DNA of 64,000 nucleotides, from positions 1 through 64,000 of the forward strand of contig JANXYR010000043.1 in the NCBI GenBank assembly GCA_025355965.1. The letters are read 5' to 3'. Shown piece by piece: positions 17,717 through 27,109 of the stretch. The notes beneath the pieces were generated by a model that ran no database searches, was not told where the DNA came from, and worked only from the letters and a program-made list of their open reading frames with translations. This DNA comes from Geobacteraceae bacterium (GTDB taxonomy: Bacteria > Desulfobacterota > Desulfuromonadia > Geobacterales > Pseudopelobacteraceae). Every line of letters starts with the position of its first letter. Position 1 is the stretch's first letter. Both the position numbers and the translations under genes were made by a program.

Positions 17717-18787
17717 ATGGAATTGAGTTTTTCCAGAAGCAACGAACCAATAGACCAGATTATAAATCAGTTGGTTGAGGAATCTGGTGGCATCCACCAC
17801 CCAGCTGTAATTAAAGAGATGATCCTTGCAACGCTTAAAATAGGTCAGGATGTTGACTACTTGGCAGACCTTAAACTAATAAATCGCACACTGCGTGAAA
17901 TGCGCTACACTGCAAAGGTTTTTGGCCCATATCGACACCGCAAAAAAGTTACCATCTTTGGATCAGCTCGCACTGAAGAAACTGATGAGATGTACAAGAA
18001 GTGTGTGAACTTCAGTAGCATCCTGGCAGAAAACAACTATATGGTTATTACTGGCGGCGGACCTGGCATAATGCAGGCAGGCAATGAAGGGGCGGGAAGC
18101 GAGAACTCATTCGCCGTAAATATCCGGCTCCCTTTTGAGCAAAAACCAAATCCTGTCATGTATCGCAATCCGCGGCTGGTGACATACAAGTACTTTTTTA
18201 ACCGTAAGGTGGCTTTTGTTAAAGAGGCTGATGCAATTGTTGTTTTTCCGGGAGGATTCGGGACACTTGACGAAGCAATGGAAGTTTTCACATTGATACA
18301 GACCGGGAAAACATCCCCTAAGCCGTTGATTCTTATGGACGACCAGGATGGTTACTGGGAGCGATTCTTTGATTTTGTCAAAGAAAGCCTTCTCGTAAAA
18401 GGATTCATCTCGGGAGAAGATTTTTCACTCTTTACGGTCACTAGGGACGAGCATGAGGCTCTCCAGGTAATCAAAACTTTCTATAATATCTACCATTCGC
18501 TCCGTTTCATTGAAAACCGGTTGGTTATACGCTTACAGAAAATGCTTACGGATAAACAGATTGCAACACTGACCGAAGAGTTCCCCGGGCTTATAAAAGA
18601 TGGTGATCAGATCAGATCTTGCGAGGCGTTCCCCGAAGAAATCGATGAGCCGGATCTTGCCCATCTACCCCGCATTTCCCTGTTATTCGATCACCATCAC
18701 TACGGGCTTTTAATGGCCTTCATTAACCGCATCAACTCTTTCTGGTCGACTCCAGAGACTGGTCCGTTGACAACACCAGACGCTTAA
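17717..18787 (+). CDS. LOG-family protein (Rossmann, PGGxGT motif)
   Basis: 356 residues with a central LOG/lysine-decarboxylase-like fold: VTIFGSART at the start of the domain, MVITGGGPGIMQAGNEGA, and the signature VVFPGGFGTLDEAMEVFTLIQTGK. Family members hydrolyse nucleoside 5'-monophosphates to base and ribose phosphate. The usual family length is about 190-280, so about 75 N-terminal and 110 C-terminal residues are extra and form a larger subtype of uncertain role. AAGGAA precedes the ATG. The next gene, a transpeptidase, starts 37 bp later and may be cotranscribed. Confidence 0.85.
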   Translation: MELSFSRSNEPIDQIINQLVEESGGIHHPAVIKEMILATLKIGQDVDYLADLKLINRTLREMRYTAKVFGPYRHRKKVTIFGSARTEETDEMYKKCVNFSSILAENNYMVITGGGPGIMQAGNEGAGSENSFAVNIRLPFEQKPNPVMYRNPRLVTYKYFFNRKVAFVKEADAIVVFPGGFGTLDEAMEVFTLIQTGKTSPKPLILMDDQDGYWERFFDFVKESLLVKGFISGEDFSLFTVTRDEHEALQVIKTFYNIYHSLRFIENRLVIRLQKMLTDKQIATLTEEFPGLIKDGDQIRSCEAFPEEIDEPDLAHLPRISLLFDHHHYGLLMAFINRINSFWSTPETGPLTTPDA

Positions 18788-18824
18788 CGATATATTTAAC
18801 AAATTACTTTCAATTCAGGACACC

Positions 18825-20213
18825 ATGCAGGATCTTAAACATTTAACTAAAAAAAAATCAACCTTTGGGTCTAGATTCTTCGGCGACGGCTCCATAAACA
18901 AGCGCCATAAACGGATCAGTGAACCAGTCAGGTTCAGACTCTCGCTTCCAACTGGAAAACGCCTTCAACAGTTGAAGATGGCCCTATTGTTCATTGCTAT
19001 TGTTCTGGCTTTTGCTCCGCTCTGCGTTTTAGCGCTGCGTAAATCAGAAGCAGCAGGCCTGAATGTCAGCACTTGGATTACATCTATAACCTCAGTTGCT
19101 ACAAAGCCGGCTGAAGCGGCCAAACATCCTGTTGCAGCCAGTCGATTTGCGGCCGCCAGCGACCTTCTTGCGACCGCTGAGGTTAACGGCTCCCGTGTAT
19201 CTGCTCTCACGCCTGAAGGGCTACAGCATATATTTACAATTCATGGAGACCTACAGCGAAAGGTCTATGAATTTCTGGCAAAAAACCAGGTGCCTTACGG
19301 AGTTTTTGTTGCCATTGAACCGGCCTCTGGCCGTATTCTTGGCATGACCGCCTACTCATCAATTGATCCGGACTGGGCAAAACAATCAGTTTACCAGTTA
19401 TATCCGATGGCTTCACTGTTCAAGATCATTACAGCCTCCGCAGCTCTTGAAAACCATAAGATTACACCTGAATCAGTGATAGAATTCCGTGGAGGCTCCT
19501 ATTCTGAAAATCCACGTTATTGGGATGCAAGTCCTCGTGGCGGAAACAACCGTATGGACCTCACCTATGCTATGGGGAAATCAATCAATCCGGTATACGG
19601 ACGCGTGGCAAGCGACATCGCCGGCAAGTCATCCGTCATGGCGTCTGTTTCCCGCTTCGGGTTCAATCAGGAACTGCTGCCAGGCATTCCGGCTAAACAG
19701 AGTCAGGCTGCGGAACCGGCCAATAACCATGGCCTGAGACTGATGGGAGCCGGGCTGGATCACGACGTTAAAATTTCCCCACTTCATGCAGCGGTAATCA
19801 TGTCGGCAATAGCCAACGGCGGGAAGATGATGGTTCCAGGGCTGACAAGTAGCATCATAGATAGACAAGGAGTTGAAAAAGAAACATTTACCCCGCGTGA
19901 GTTGCGTCAACTAGTTACACCGGAGACATCGGCATCACTTACGCGAATGCTTTCCAGCACTGTTCTGACCGGCACATCCCGCAAAGCATTTCATGATCGA
20001 CGCGGTCGACCGTTGCTGGATGTCTCTATAGCTGCCAAGACCGGGTCTATCAACGGCACAGACCCCAAGGGCCATTATTCTTGGTTTGCGGCCTTTGCGC
20101 CGTTACAAAACCCTCGTATTGCGCTGGTTGCCTTGGTCATTAATCCTGATAAGTGGAAGGTCAAGGCTTCGCAGGTTGGAGAACAGGCTTTGGAAGAGTT
20201 TTTTAGACAGTAG
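18825..20213 (+). CDS. Penicillin-binding protein, transpeptidase domain
   Basis: 462 residues: a basic cytoplasmic start, one membrane anchor (about 50-70), a spacer, then a transpeptidase domain from about 150. The three active-site motifs are present: S197-LF-K (MASLFKIITA), SIN (GKSINPVYG) and KTG (AAKTGSING). It should cross-link peptidoglycan in the periplasm. It is shorter than PBP2/FtsI enzymes because it lacks the long N-terminal pedestal, and has no glycosyltransferase domain. A role in division or sporulation-like SpoVD function cannot be inferred from context. Confidence 0.88.
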   Translation: MQDLKHLTKKKSTFGSRFFGDGSINKRHKRISEPVRFRLSLPTGKRLQQLKMALLFIAIVLAFAPLCVLALRKSEAAGLNVSTWITSITSVATKPAEAAKHPVAASRFAAASDLLATAEVNGSRVSALTPEGLQHIFTIHGDLQRKVYEFLAKNQVPYGVFVAIEPASGRILGMTAYSSIDPDWAKQSVYQLYPMASLFKIITASAALENHKITPESVIEFRGGSYSENPRYWDASPRGGNNRMDLTYAMGKSINPVYGRVASDIAGKSSVMASVSRFGFNQELLPGIPAKQSQAAEPANNHGLRLMGAGLDHDVKISPLHAAVIMSAIANGGKMMVPGLTSSIIDRQGVEKETFTPRELRQLVTPETSASLTRMLSSTVLTGTSRKAFHDRRGRPLLDVSIAAKTGSINGTDPKGHYSWFAAFAPLQNPRIALVALVINPDKWKVKASQVGEQALEEFFRQ

Positions 20214-20248
20214 GGAACGGATGAACTGGCTGTAGAACACTGCCGCCA

Positions 20249-20980
20249 TTATGTTTCAGGCTCAGTATAGGTCATTAATTGCAGATTTCCATCCAGCATT
20301 TCACCATAAGTGAACTTCTCCATCCAGTCGCCGAGCGACAGGATGGAGAAGACAGACCCCGGGAGGTCTTCACGTAGAGCAAGATGGAAGTGACCGGTGA
20401 CAAGTCCGTCACACCCCTGTTTCTGGAGGTAACCGGCAAAATCAAGAAGAATCTGACGGTAGTCCCAGCGAGCCGTTTTCACGGCATAACCGGCTTGACT
20501 CTTTTTCTGCAGATGGCCCCTGATATTCTGTGCCCATATTGGAGGGAAATATTTGATACCGGTTGTCACCAGGCGGCTTCGCAACAGAAATCGCAACAGG
20601 CGGTAAAGGCGGTCTTCTTTATTAATCTGGTCGCCGTGGCAGATATAAAGCCGCTTTCCCTGTACACATTCAACGGCAGGCCCGGTGTGAATCTCAGTTT
20701 TTAGTCGTTGCGAAAAGATTGTGCCCAGATGGAAATCGTGATTTCCCTCAAAATAGACAAGTCTGCAGCCGTGCGCGACCAACCGCTCCAAGGCATCAAT
20801 AACGGCATCATATTGTGGGTAATTGTGTGACGGGAACCCAAGCCAGAAATCGAACAGGTCGCCCATTACATATAGGGTGTCCAGATTTCCTTCCAGATCG
20901 CGCAGGAAACGGAGCAACCGGCGGTAATTAGTGTCTTCAGGTGAGACAAGATGAGCATCGGCAATAAAAATGGTTCGCAT
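20249..20980 (-). CDS. lpxH: UDP-2,3-diacylglucosamine diphosphatase
   Basis: 243 residues of the calcineurin-like phosphoesterase fold with every metal motif: FIADAHL, MGDLFDFWLG, FEGNHDFHL, ICHGDQ and TGHFHLA. LpxH makes lipid X from UDP-2,3-diacylglucosamine in the cytosolic part of lipid A synthesis. FDFWLG and the later GDWM.KFTYGE region favour LpxH over other phosphoesterases. The usual first motif DxH is kept (Asp and His in ADAH). It converges with the penicillin-binding protein gene with 35 bp between stops; no clear terminator is seen there. Confidence 0.88.
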   Translation of the reverse strand: MRTIFIADAHLVSPEDTNYRRLLRFLRDLEGNLDTLYVMGDLFDFWLGFPSHNYPQYDAVIDALERLVAHGCRLVYFEGNHDFHLGTIFSQRLKTEIHTGPAVECVQGKRLYICHGDQINKEDRLYRLLRFLLRSRLVTTGIKYFPPIWAQNIRGHLQKKSQAGYAVKTARWDYRQILLDFAGYLQKQGCDGLVTGHFHLALREDLPGSVFSILSLGDWMEKFTYGEMLDGNLQLMTYTEPET

Positions 20981-21065
20981 GGCGCGGATTGTGCTTCGAT
21001 CAATAGTAAAAAGTCAACAAGAAGAACGTAACTCCGATTTTGAATCGGAATAAGGAGAAACTTAG

Positions 21066-21521
21066 ATGGCAACGATTCACAGTGTTGAAATATCTTGGGA
21101 AGACCTGCTTGGGGCATTTACCAGTGGGCAGCCTGATAAGGCATATTACCTCGACAGGCTAACAGGTGAAATATTTTTTATTCCGTCCACAACAGACAAC
21201 AATGAAGTACGGCAACAGATCCGGAACAATGGTGAGCGTTTCCTGGAGATTCCACCGTTTGACTATCGGAGCGAACGACAGATTCTAACTGAATTTATCG
21301 AACAGATATCCGACATGGAATTACGTAACCTGCTTAGTAGCTCGCTATCTGGCAAAAAACCGTACGGAAAAATTGAAGACATTCTTTCTTTCTACCCGAC
21401 CGAGGAGGAACGCTTTGCTTTATTGAAGGATCAGTTTCTTTCCAAACGGCTTAAAAGCTGGATGGAAGAGAACAACCTGTTTACGGCTGATTCGGTTCTG
21501 CAGGGCATTAAGCACGCATAG
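21066..21521 (+). CDS. UPF0158 family protein
   Basis: 151 residues. The pattern (YYLDRLTGEI near the start, GERFLEIPPFDYRSE, ILTEFIEQISDMELRNLLSSSLSGKKPYGKIEDILSFYP) matches UPF0158, a cytoplasmic family without known function. AAGGAG lies nine bases before the ATG. The AI-2E-type permease gene starts 11 bp after its stop and copA follows, so it heads a likely three-gene operon. Nothing in the sequence suggests a catalytic site. Confidence 0.8.
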   Translation: MATIHSVEISWEDLLGAFTSGQPDKAYYLDRLTGEIFFIPSTTDNNEVRQQIRNNGERFLEIPPFDYRSERQILTEFIEQISDMELRNLLSSSLSGKKPYGKIEDILSFYPTEEERFALLKDQFLSKRLKSWMEENNLFTADSVLQGIKHA

Positions 21522-21532
21522 AGGAGTGACAT

Positions 21533-22594
21533 ATGGACGAGACTCACCACTCTCATAAGCCTCGCAATGATTACGGCAGGTTTATTGCGACATTATTGCT
21601 TTTCTGCATGCTGGCCGCTGCCGGTTACGCACTGCAACACACTATTTCATGTTTTCTCCTTTCCTGGGTCATTGCCTACCTTCTTGATCCCCTTCTTGTA
21701 AGCGCCGAGCGTCGAGGCATGAAGCGGCTCTATGCACTGGGGATTTTGTATATTGTTCTGGGAGTTCTAACCGTCTTCTTCCTGGCATTCATCGTACCGG
21801 CCGTAACCATCAGCTGGAATTCCTTCATCCTCGATCTGCCGGTCTATATCCAGAAACTCAAACAAGTCGCCATCGAATGGAAAATGCGTCTGCCTGACCG
21901 TTATGGCTCGGATGAAATTCAGTGGTTGATCGATAAAGCTTCCAGTAATATCGATACGGCGGCCGAAAAGACCGGATTTTGGGCATATCACTTCGGGACC
22001 AGTATATTTTTCAATCTATTCAACATCGTACTCTCACCAATTCTGGTTTTCTTTATGCTCTACTATAAGCAGACCGTCATCGACACGCTGATCTCTTGGC
22101 TCCCGGACAGCAGGCGTACTCAGATTGTAGACATTGCCAATGAGGTCAACGGCAGTATTGGCGGTTATCTGCGCGGCCAGGTAGTAGTCTCTATCATCGT
22201 TGCACTGCTCGCAACAATTGCCCTTTTTGCACTCGGAATCCCTCATCCGATCTTCTGCGGCGCATTTGCGGGTGCCGCCTCAATCCTGCCGTTCATTGGT
22301 GTAATTATCGCGACTCTGCCTGCCATATTCTTTGCCTGGTTTAAATTCCAGTCCGTAGCCATGCTTGGCCAGACAACGTTTGCATTTGCGATAATCTACT
22401 TTGTCGAGGGCTATGTGATTAAGCCACTGGTCTTCAAGGAATCGATGAACCTGAATCCTCTGGTGACTATTATCATGGTCATGGCTCTTGGTGAAACTCT
22501 CGGGTTCTGGGGCATCCTGCTTGCGCTGCCTATTGCTTCGGCAATAAAAATCACCTGGGGACATTTTGTCCGTGGGAATTTTAAACAAAGGTAA
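21533..22594 (+). CDS. AI-2E family (PerM-like) membrane transporter
   Basis: 353 residues with about seven to eight membrane helices and the family pattern: N-terminal helices to YLLDPLL, a soluble stretch (about 90-155), then ILVFFMLYYK, NGSIGGYLRGQVVVSIIVALL, and the C-terminal FAIIYFVEGYVIKPLVFKESMNLNPL. The family exports small molecules or ions, and only some members move autoinducer-2; the substrate here is unknown. GAGGAG precedes the ATG. copA begins eight bases after the stop, suggesting cotranscription. Confidence 0.9.
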   Translation: MDETHHSHKPRNDYGRFIATLLLFCMLAAAGYALQHTISCFLLSWVIAYLLDPLLVSAERRGMKRLYALGILYIVLGVLTVFFLAFIVPAVTISWNSFILDLPVYIQKLKQVAIEWKMRLPDRYGSDEIQWLIDKASSNIDTAAEKTGFWAYHFGTSIFFNLFNIVLSPILVFFMLYYKQTVIDTLISWLPDSRRTQIVDIANEVNGSIGGYLRGQVVVSIIVALLATIALFALGIPHPIFCGAFAGAASILPFIGVIIATLPAIFFAWFKFQSVAMLGQTTFAFAIIYFVEGYVIKPLVFKESMNLNPLVTIIMVMALGETLGFWGILLALPIASAIKITWGHFVRGNFKQR

Positions 22595-22601
22595 CACATT
22601 T

Positions 22602-24833
22602 ATGAACAAGGAAACCGCCTCAACAACCGGTACAACCAGTGATAATTTGAATGAAGCAGATGGCGAGCTGACCTTTGGCGTGCGTGGACTTCACTGTGCT
22701 TCATGTGTCAACACTCTTGAAAAGAAACTGCTCGAACATCCTGCTATTACTACCGCCATCGTCAATCTGGCGGCAGAAACCGGCTTCGTCTGTTTTGATC
22801 CGCAGCAGTTAAAGTCCGCCGACATCTTCAGCATTGTCCATGCCGCAGGCTACACTCCGGTAGAACTGAACGTGGCTGAAGTTGCACAAGACGAAGGTCT
22901 CCGTTCCCAACGGAACTGGTTTATCTTTTCCCTACTGGCTTCACTGCCAATCATGTTTACGATGGGGTTGCACTCCAATCATGCCGTCATGCAGCTCAAT
23001 CTGCTGCTGGCCACGGCGGTTCAGTTCTCAGCGGGATTAATTTTCTATCGCGGCGCTTGGAGCACTCTCAAAAATCGCAGCACCAATATGGATGTACTGG
23101 TGGCCCTCGGCACCTCCGCTGCTTATTTTTATTCACTAGCCGCATACTTCGGGCTGCTCGGCCCGCATCGTGAAGTATTTTTTGAAACATCGGCCATGCT
23201 GATCGCATTTATTCGCCTCGGGAAGTATCTTGAGGCCAGAGCCCGTGGCAAAGCAAGCGAAGCGCTCAAAAAGCTGCTTCATCTGCAGGCTGACAAAGCT
23301 CGCCTGATCACCGAAGATGGCGAAAAAGAAGTCCCCGCATCTATTATCAGGGTCGGCGACGTAGTTCTGGTTCGCGCAGGGGATATAATTCCGGTCGATG
23401 GCGAAGTACTTGAAGGCGGCGGCGCTGTCAATGAGAGCATGGTTACCGGTGAATCGTTGCCGGTACTCAAAAAACCTGGAGATCTTGTTTCCGGAGCTAC
23501 CGTCAGCACAAATGGCGTCATGCGGGTCCGGGCAACCAGAATCGGCGAAGAGACTCTGCTGGCACAAATTGTCAAAATGGTACGCGAAGCCCAGGGTGAC
23601 AAAGCCCCGATCCAACGCTTTGCCGATGCTGTCTCAGCTTGGTTTGTACCGATAGTGATGCTGTTGGCGGCAACAACCTTTGCTTTCTGGTACATCGTTC
23701 TTTCCAGCGACTTCCTGACCGCCTTCCGTTTTGCTATTACCGTACTGGTAATAGCCTGCCCCTGTGCCATGGGCCTCGCTACACCCACCGCCATAATGGT
23801 CGGAAGCGGCATTGCCCTTGGTCGTGGCATATTGGTAAAAAAAGGCTCCGCTCTCGAAACAATCTCCCGGCTTAATGTTCTCCTGCTCGACAAAACCGGC
23901 ACACTGACCAAGGGAACGCCGGAAATGACAGACCTGGTGCCGGTAGCGCGTAGCGTAGACCCTACCAAACTGCTTGAATGCCTTGCTACCGCCGAAGCAT
24001 ATTCGACCCATCCGCTGGCACAGGCAGCAATCGCAGCGGCACGGGAAGCCGGGATCGAACCGGGGCAGGCTGAAGGCTTTGAGGAGCGAGGCGGACTTGG
24101 AATAACCTGCCACTACGGTGGATTTCAGCTAGCGGTCGGCAACGAAAGACTCATGTTTGAGCTCGGCATCACACTTTTGCCACTGGCAAAGAAGTGTGCC
24201 GAATTGACGGCAGCCGGTAAATCACTCGTCTACGTTGCTGCCGAAAAAAGGCTGGTAGGCGTCGCGGCTTTTGCTGATACACTTAAACCGGGATCAGTTC
24301 AAGCCGTTGCCGAACTGCGCAGCATGGGTATAACCACCTGTATGATCACAGGTGACCACGCTGATGTTGCCGCCATCGTAGCGAAACAGGTCGGAGTCGA
24401 CACATTTGAAGCCGAAGTGATGCCGGACCGAAAACTGGAAGTTGTCAAAGAGTACCAGAGTCGCGGCATGATCGTCGGCATGGTTGGTGATGGGATTAAC
24501 GACGCGCCTGCTCTTGCTCAAGCCCAGATCGGTATAGCCATCGGCGGCGGCACCGATGTTGCGAAAGAGACCGGCGATATTGTCCTGATGCGTAGTGATC
24601 TGCTGGACGCCGTACGTGCAATTGCAATCGGTCGGGCCACACTGATCAAAATCAAGCAGAATCTGTTCTGGGCACTATTCTACAACATCCTCGGTATTCC
24701 AGTGGCAGCTGGCCTGCTTTCCAGATACGGCATATACCTTAAACCGGAGTACGCCGGTCTGGCGATGGCGTTTTCATCAGTTTCGGTTGTTCTCAATTCT
24801 CTTATGCTAAAACGAATCGAAAAAAAGTTATGA
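22602..24833 (+). CDS. copA: Copper-exporting P1B-type ATPase
   Basis: 743 residues: one N-terminal HMA metal-binding domain (GLHCASC), eight predicted membrane helices, the actuator TGES, the ion-path CPCAMGLATP typical of Cu+ pumps, the phosphorylation site DKTGTLT, the P1B-specific THPLA and the hinge MVGDGINDAPALAQA. It should pump Cu+ (or Ag+) out of the cytoplasm. Start ATG 22602 follows AAAGG; an upstream in-frame codon would overlap the permease gene and adds 12 residues unlike the family. No copper regulator gene is adjacent. Confidence 0.93.
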   Translation: MNKETASTTGTTSDNLNEADGELTFGVRGLHCASCVNTLEKKLLEHPAITTAIVNLAAETGFVCFDPQQLKSADIFSIVHAAGYTPVELNVAEVAQDEGLRSQRNWFIFSLLASLPIMFTMGLHSNHAVMQLNLLLATAVQFSAGLIFYRGAWSTLKNRSTNMDVLVALGTSAAYFYSLAAYFGLLGPHREVFFETSAMLIAFIRLGKYLEARARGKASEALKKLLHLQADKARLITEDGEKEVPASIIRVGDVVLVRAGDIIPVDGEVLEGGGAVNESMVTGESLPVLKKPGDLVSGATVSTNGVMRVRATRIGEETLLAQIVKMVREAQGDKAPIQRFADAVSAWFVPIVMLLAATTFAFWYIVLSSDFLTAFRFAITVLVIACPCAMGLATPTAIMVGSGIALGRGILVKKGSALETISRLNVLLLDKTGTLTKGTPEMTDLVPVARSVDPTKLLECLATAEAYSTHPLAQAAIAAAREAGIEPGQAEGFEERGGLGITCHYGGFQLAVGNERLMFELGITLLPLAKKCAELTAAGKSLVYVAAEKRLVGVAAFADTLKPGSVQAVAELRSMGITTCMITGDHADVAAIVAKQVGVDTFEAEVMPDRKLEVVKEYQSRGMIVGMVGDGINDAPALAQAQIGIAIGGGTDVAKETGDIVLMRSDLLDAVRAIAIGRATLIKIKQNLFWALFYNILGIPVAAGLLSRYGIYLKPEYAGLAMAFSSVSVVLNSLMLKRIEKKL

Positions 24834-24935
24834 TGGTGATAGATTGAAACAACGTACAATGAATACATGAAGAGTTTCCAATAACAGCATCTCTAAACTG
24901 TCTCCGTATTCGGATTCATGCGTAAAACGCTTTAC

Positions 24936-24949
24936 ATGAGTAAACTCAT
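24936..24949. promoter_or_regulatory. Palindrome ATGAGT-AA-ACTCAT before the haem sensor kinase
   Basis: A 14-bp perfect inverted repeat 30 bases upstream of the start at 24980. It could be an operator or a short hairpin near the ribosome site; nothing further supports either reading. Confidence 0.3.
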
Positions 24950-24979
24950 CGCAGTGCAATTTTACTCCAGAGGTATCCG

Positions 24980-27040
24980 ATGCTACCATCGCAAACAACC
25001 ATGAACCTCACTGATGAAAAAGGTTTTCTCTTCCGGAGAATCAGGCTGTTTGCCTGGACATTGGCAGTCTGCTGGACGGTTTTGATTGTTGTATCGTGGT
25101 TCTGGAATTTATATGCCGAACAAAAAGTACTTCAAAAAATTGCACTGGCAGAGGCACGCACGGTAATCGAGCGGGATGCACTGTATCGCCGATGGAGTGC
25201 GACTAACGGCAATGTTTATGTGCCGGCCACAAAACAATCCCCCCCGAATCCTTATCTTTCCCATATACCGGAACGCGATATCACTACTCCGGCAGGAGAA
25301 CAACTGACCCTGATAAATCCGTGCTACATGACCAGGCAGGTCAATGAACTTTATAAGGAAGGTAGTATTTTTTTTGGGCGGGCCCACTTCACAAGCCTGA
25401 AACCACTTAGGCCTGAAAACCTACCTGACCCGTGGGAAGAAAATGCCCTGCGTTCTTTTGAAAGCGGTGCGCATGAGATCAATGCCCTCGTGAAAATGAA
25501 TGACAAGCCTTATATGCGGGTTATGACCCCTTTTATTACCGAAAAGCCTTGTTTGAAGTGCCACTCAGCTAAAGAATACACCGTCGGCTCAATACGTGGG
25601 GGAGTAAGTGTTTCAATACCGGTTCAACCACTTATTGATATAAGTCACGGAAAATTTATTGGTTCTCTTGCATTTCACTGCTTGATCTGGTTTCTGGGTT
25701 TGGGATTAACCTTCATGGGTGCACGTCAGCTTTCAAAAGGCGCAAACTCCCAAAAACAGGTCGAAAACGAGCTTTACAGTCGGACCTTGCAGCTGGAAGG
25801 CGAAGTAGCCGAACGCCAGAAGGCAGAGGAATCACTTAAGGAAAGTGAGTCGCTTTTGCGAGTGATCGCAGATTATGCTTCCAACTGGGAATACTGGCGA
25901 CTACCTAGTGCCTCCTTCCTGTATATGTCGCCGTCAGTACTGGAGCTCACCGGGTATTCGGTTGAAGAATTTAACAACGATCGCGAACTGTTCCATCGGA
26001 TAATTCATCCCGATGACCGCGAACTGTTTCTGGATCACACCCACGTCAAAGATTCTCATGGGCAGATTCTGCCTTTAGAAATCCGGATTGTGCGCAAGAG
26101 CGGTGAAGTCCGCTGGATCAGTCACATTTGCCAGCAGGTTTTTACCCAGGAAGGCCTCCCATGGGGTTGGCGAGCCAGTAACCAGGATATTACAGAACGC
26201 AGATATATGGAAAATGAGCTTTTAGAACAGACCGAAAAGCTTGAAGGTGAAGTTTCAAAAAGAGAGGAAGTACAGACAAATCTTGAAGAGCTGAATCGCT
26301 CTTTGGAAGAACGTATTGATCAGGCAATAACTGATCTGCGGCACAAAGATCTGGCCCTGATACAGCAAGGACGCCTGGCGTCAATGGGCGAAATGGTCAA
26401 CAACATCGCTCACCAGTGGCGACAACCGCTCAATAATATCGGCTTGATCATCCAGAACCTTCAGTTTTCTTTCGATGCCGGCGACATGACGCATGACGAA
26501 CTGAAAAAGGAAATCGACACAGCTATGGATGTTATCATGCATATGTCACGCACAATCGATGACTTCCGCAACTTCTTCCGCGAAGACAAACAAATGCGTG
26601 AATTCAATGTCAGTAAAACGATTCACCGTGCCCTCGAGTTCGTCTCCGCGATACTATCAAGCCATAATGTTCAGGTATGTTTTGAAGATGATGAAAGTGT
26701 CACCGCCGACGGTTACCAGAACGAGTACGCACAGGTAATGCTCAATATCCTCTCCAATGCCCGCGAAGCCTGCATCGAGCGTTCGGTCACCGCGCCGTGC
26801 ATCCAGATCCGCATAACTTGTGAAAACGGGCATTCAGCCGTCTATATACGGGACAATTGCGGTGGGGTAGCGGAGGATATAATGCCTAAGATTTTTGACC
26901 CATATTTTACTACCCGCTCACCGGACAAAGGCACAGGTATTGGCCTGTATATGTCAAAGGTAATTATAGAACAGAATATGGGTGGCCGCCTGACTGCAAG
27001 CAATACTGAAGATGGGGTCGAGTTCCGGATCGAAGTTTAG
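24980..27040 (+). CDS. Sensor histidine kinase with periplasmic haem c (Tll0287/DUF3365) domain
   Basis: 686 residues. A membrane helix (about 22-44), a periplasmic DUF3365-like domain with one c-type haem site CLKCH (Cys191, Cys194, His195), a second helix (about 227-247), a coiled coil, a PAS domain with PAC (about 285-405), another coiled coil, HisKA (MGEMVNNIAHQWRQPLNN, His478) and HATPase (DNCGGVAEDI, FDPYFTTRSPDKGTGIGLYM). The haem suggests sensing of redox state, NO or another small ligand outside the inner membrane. There is no receiver domain and no adjacent response regulator, so it is an orphan. AGAGGT precedes the ATG. Confidence 0.9.
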   Translation: MLPSQTTMNLTDEKGFLFRRIRLFAWTLAVCWTVLIVVSWFWNLYAEQKVLQKIALAEARTVIERDALYRRWSATNGNVYVPATKQSPPNPYLSHIPERDITTPAGEQLTLINPCYMTRQVNELYKEGSIFFGRAHFTSLKPLRPENLPDPWEENALRSFESGAHEINALVKMNDKPYMRVMTPFITEKPCLKCHSAKEYTVGSIRGGVSVSIPVQPLIDISHGKFIGSLAFHCLIWFLGLGLTFMGARQLSKGANSQKQVENELYSRTLQLEGEVAERQKAEESLKESESLLRVIADYASNWEYWRLPSASFLYMSPSVLELTGYSVEEFNNDRELFHRIIHPDDRELFLDHTHVKDSHGQILPLEIRIVRKSGEVRWISHICQQVFTQEGLPWGWRASNQDITERRYMENELLEQTEKLEGEVSKREEVQTNLEELNRSLEERIDQAITDLRHKDLALIQQGRLASMGEMVNNIAHQWRQPLNNIGLIIQNLQFSFDAGDMTHDELKKEIDTAMDVIMHMSRTIDDFRNFFREDKQMREFNVSKTIHRALEFVSAILSSHNVQVCFEDDESVTADGYQNEYAQVMLNILSNAREACIERSVTAPCIQIRITCENGHSAVYIRDNCGGVAEDIMPKIFDPYFTTRSPDKGTGIGLYMSKVIIEQNMGGRLTASNTEDGVEFRIEV

Positions 27041-27084
27041 GTAACAAATAAGGCGGCCCTATCGGTCGCCTTATTTGTTACCTA
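27038..27084. terminator. Long bidirectional hairpin terminator
   Basis: An 18-bp perfect inverted repeat (27038-27055 and 27067-27084), extended inward by three more pairs with one wobble. The left arm includes the stop codon of the kinase gene. It serves both this gene and the convergent ferritin-like gene. Confidence 0.8.
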
Positions 27085-27109
27085 AATGTGAAAACTACAT
27101 CCTATTAAA

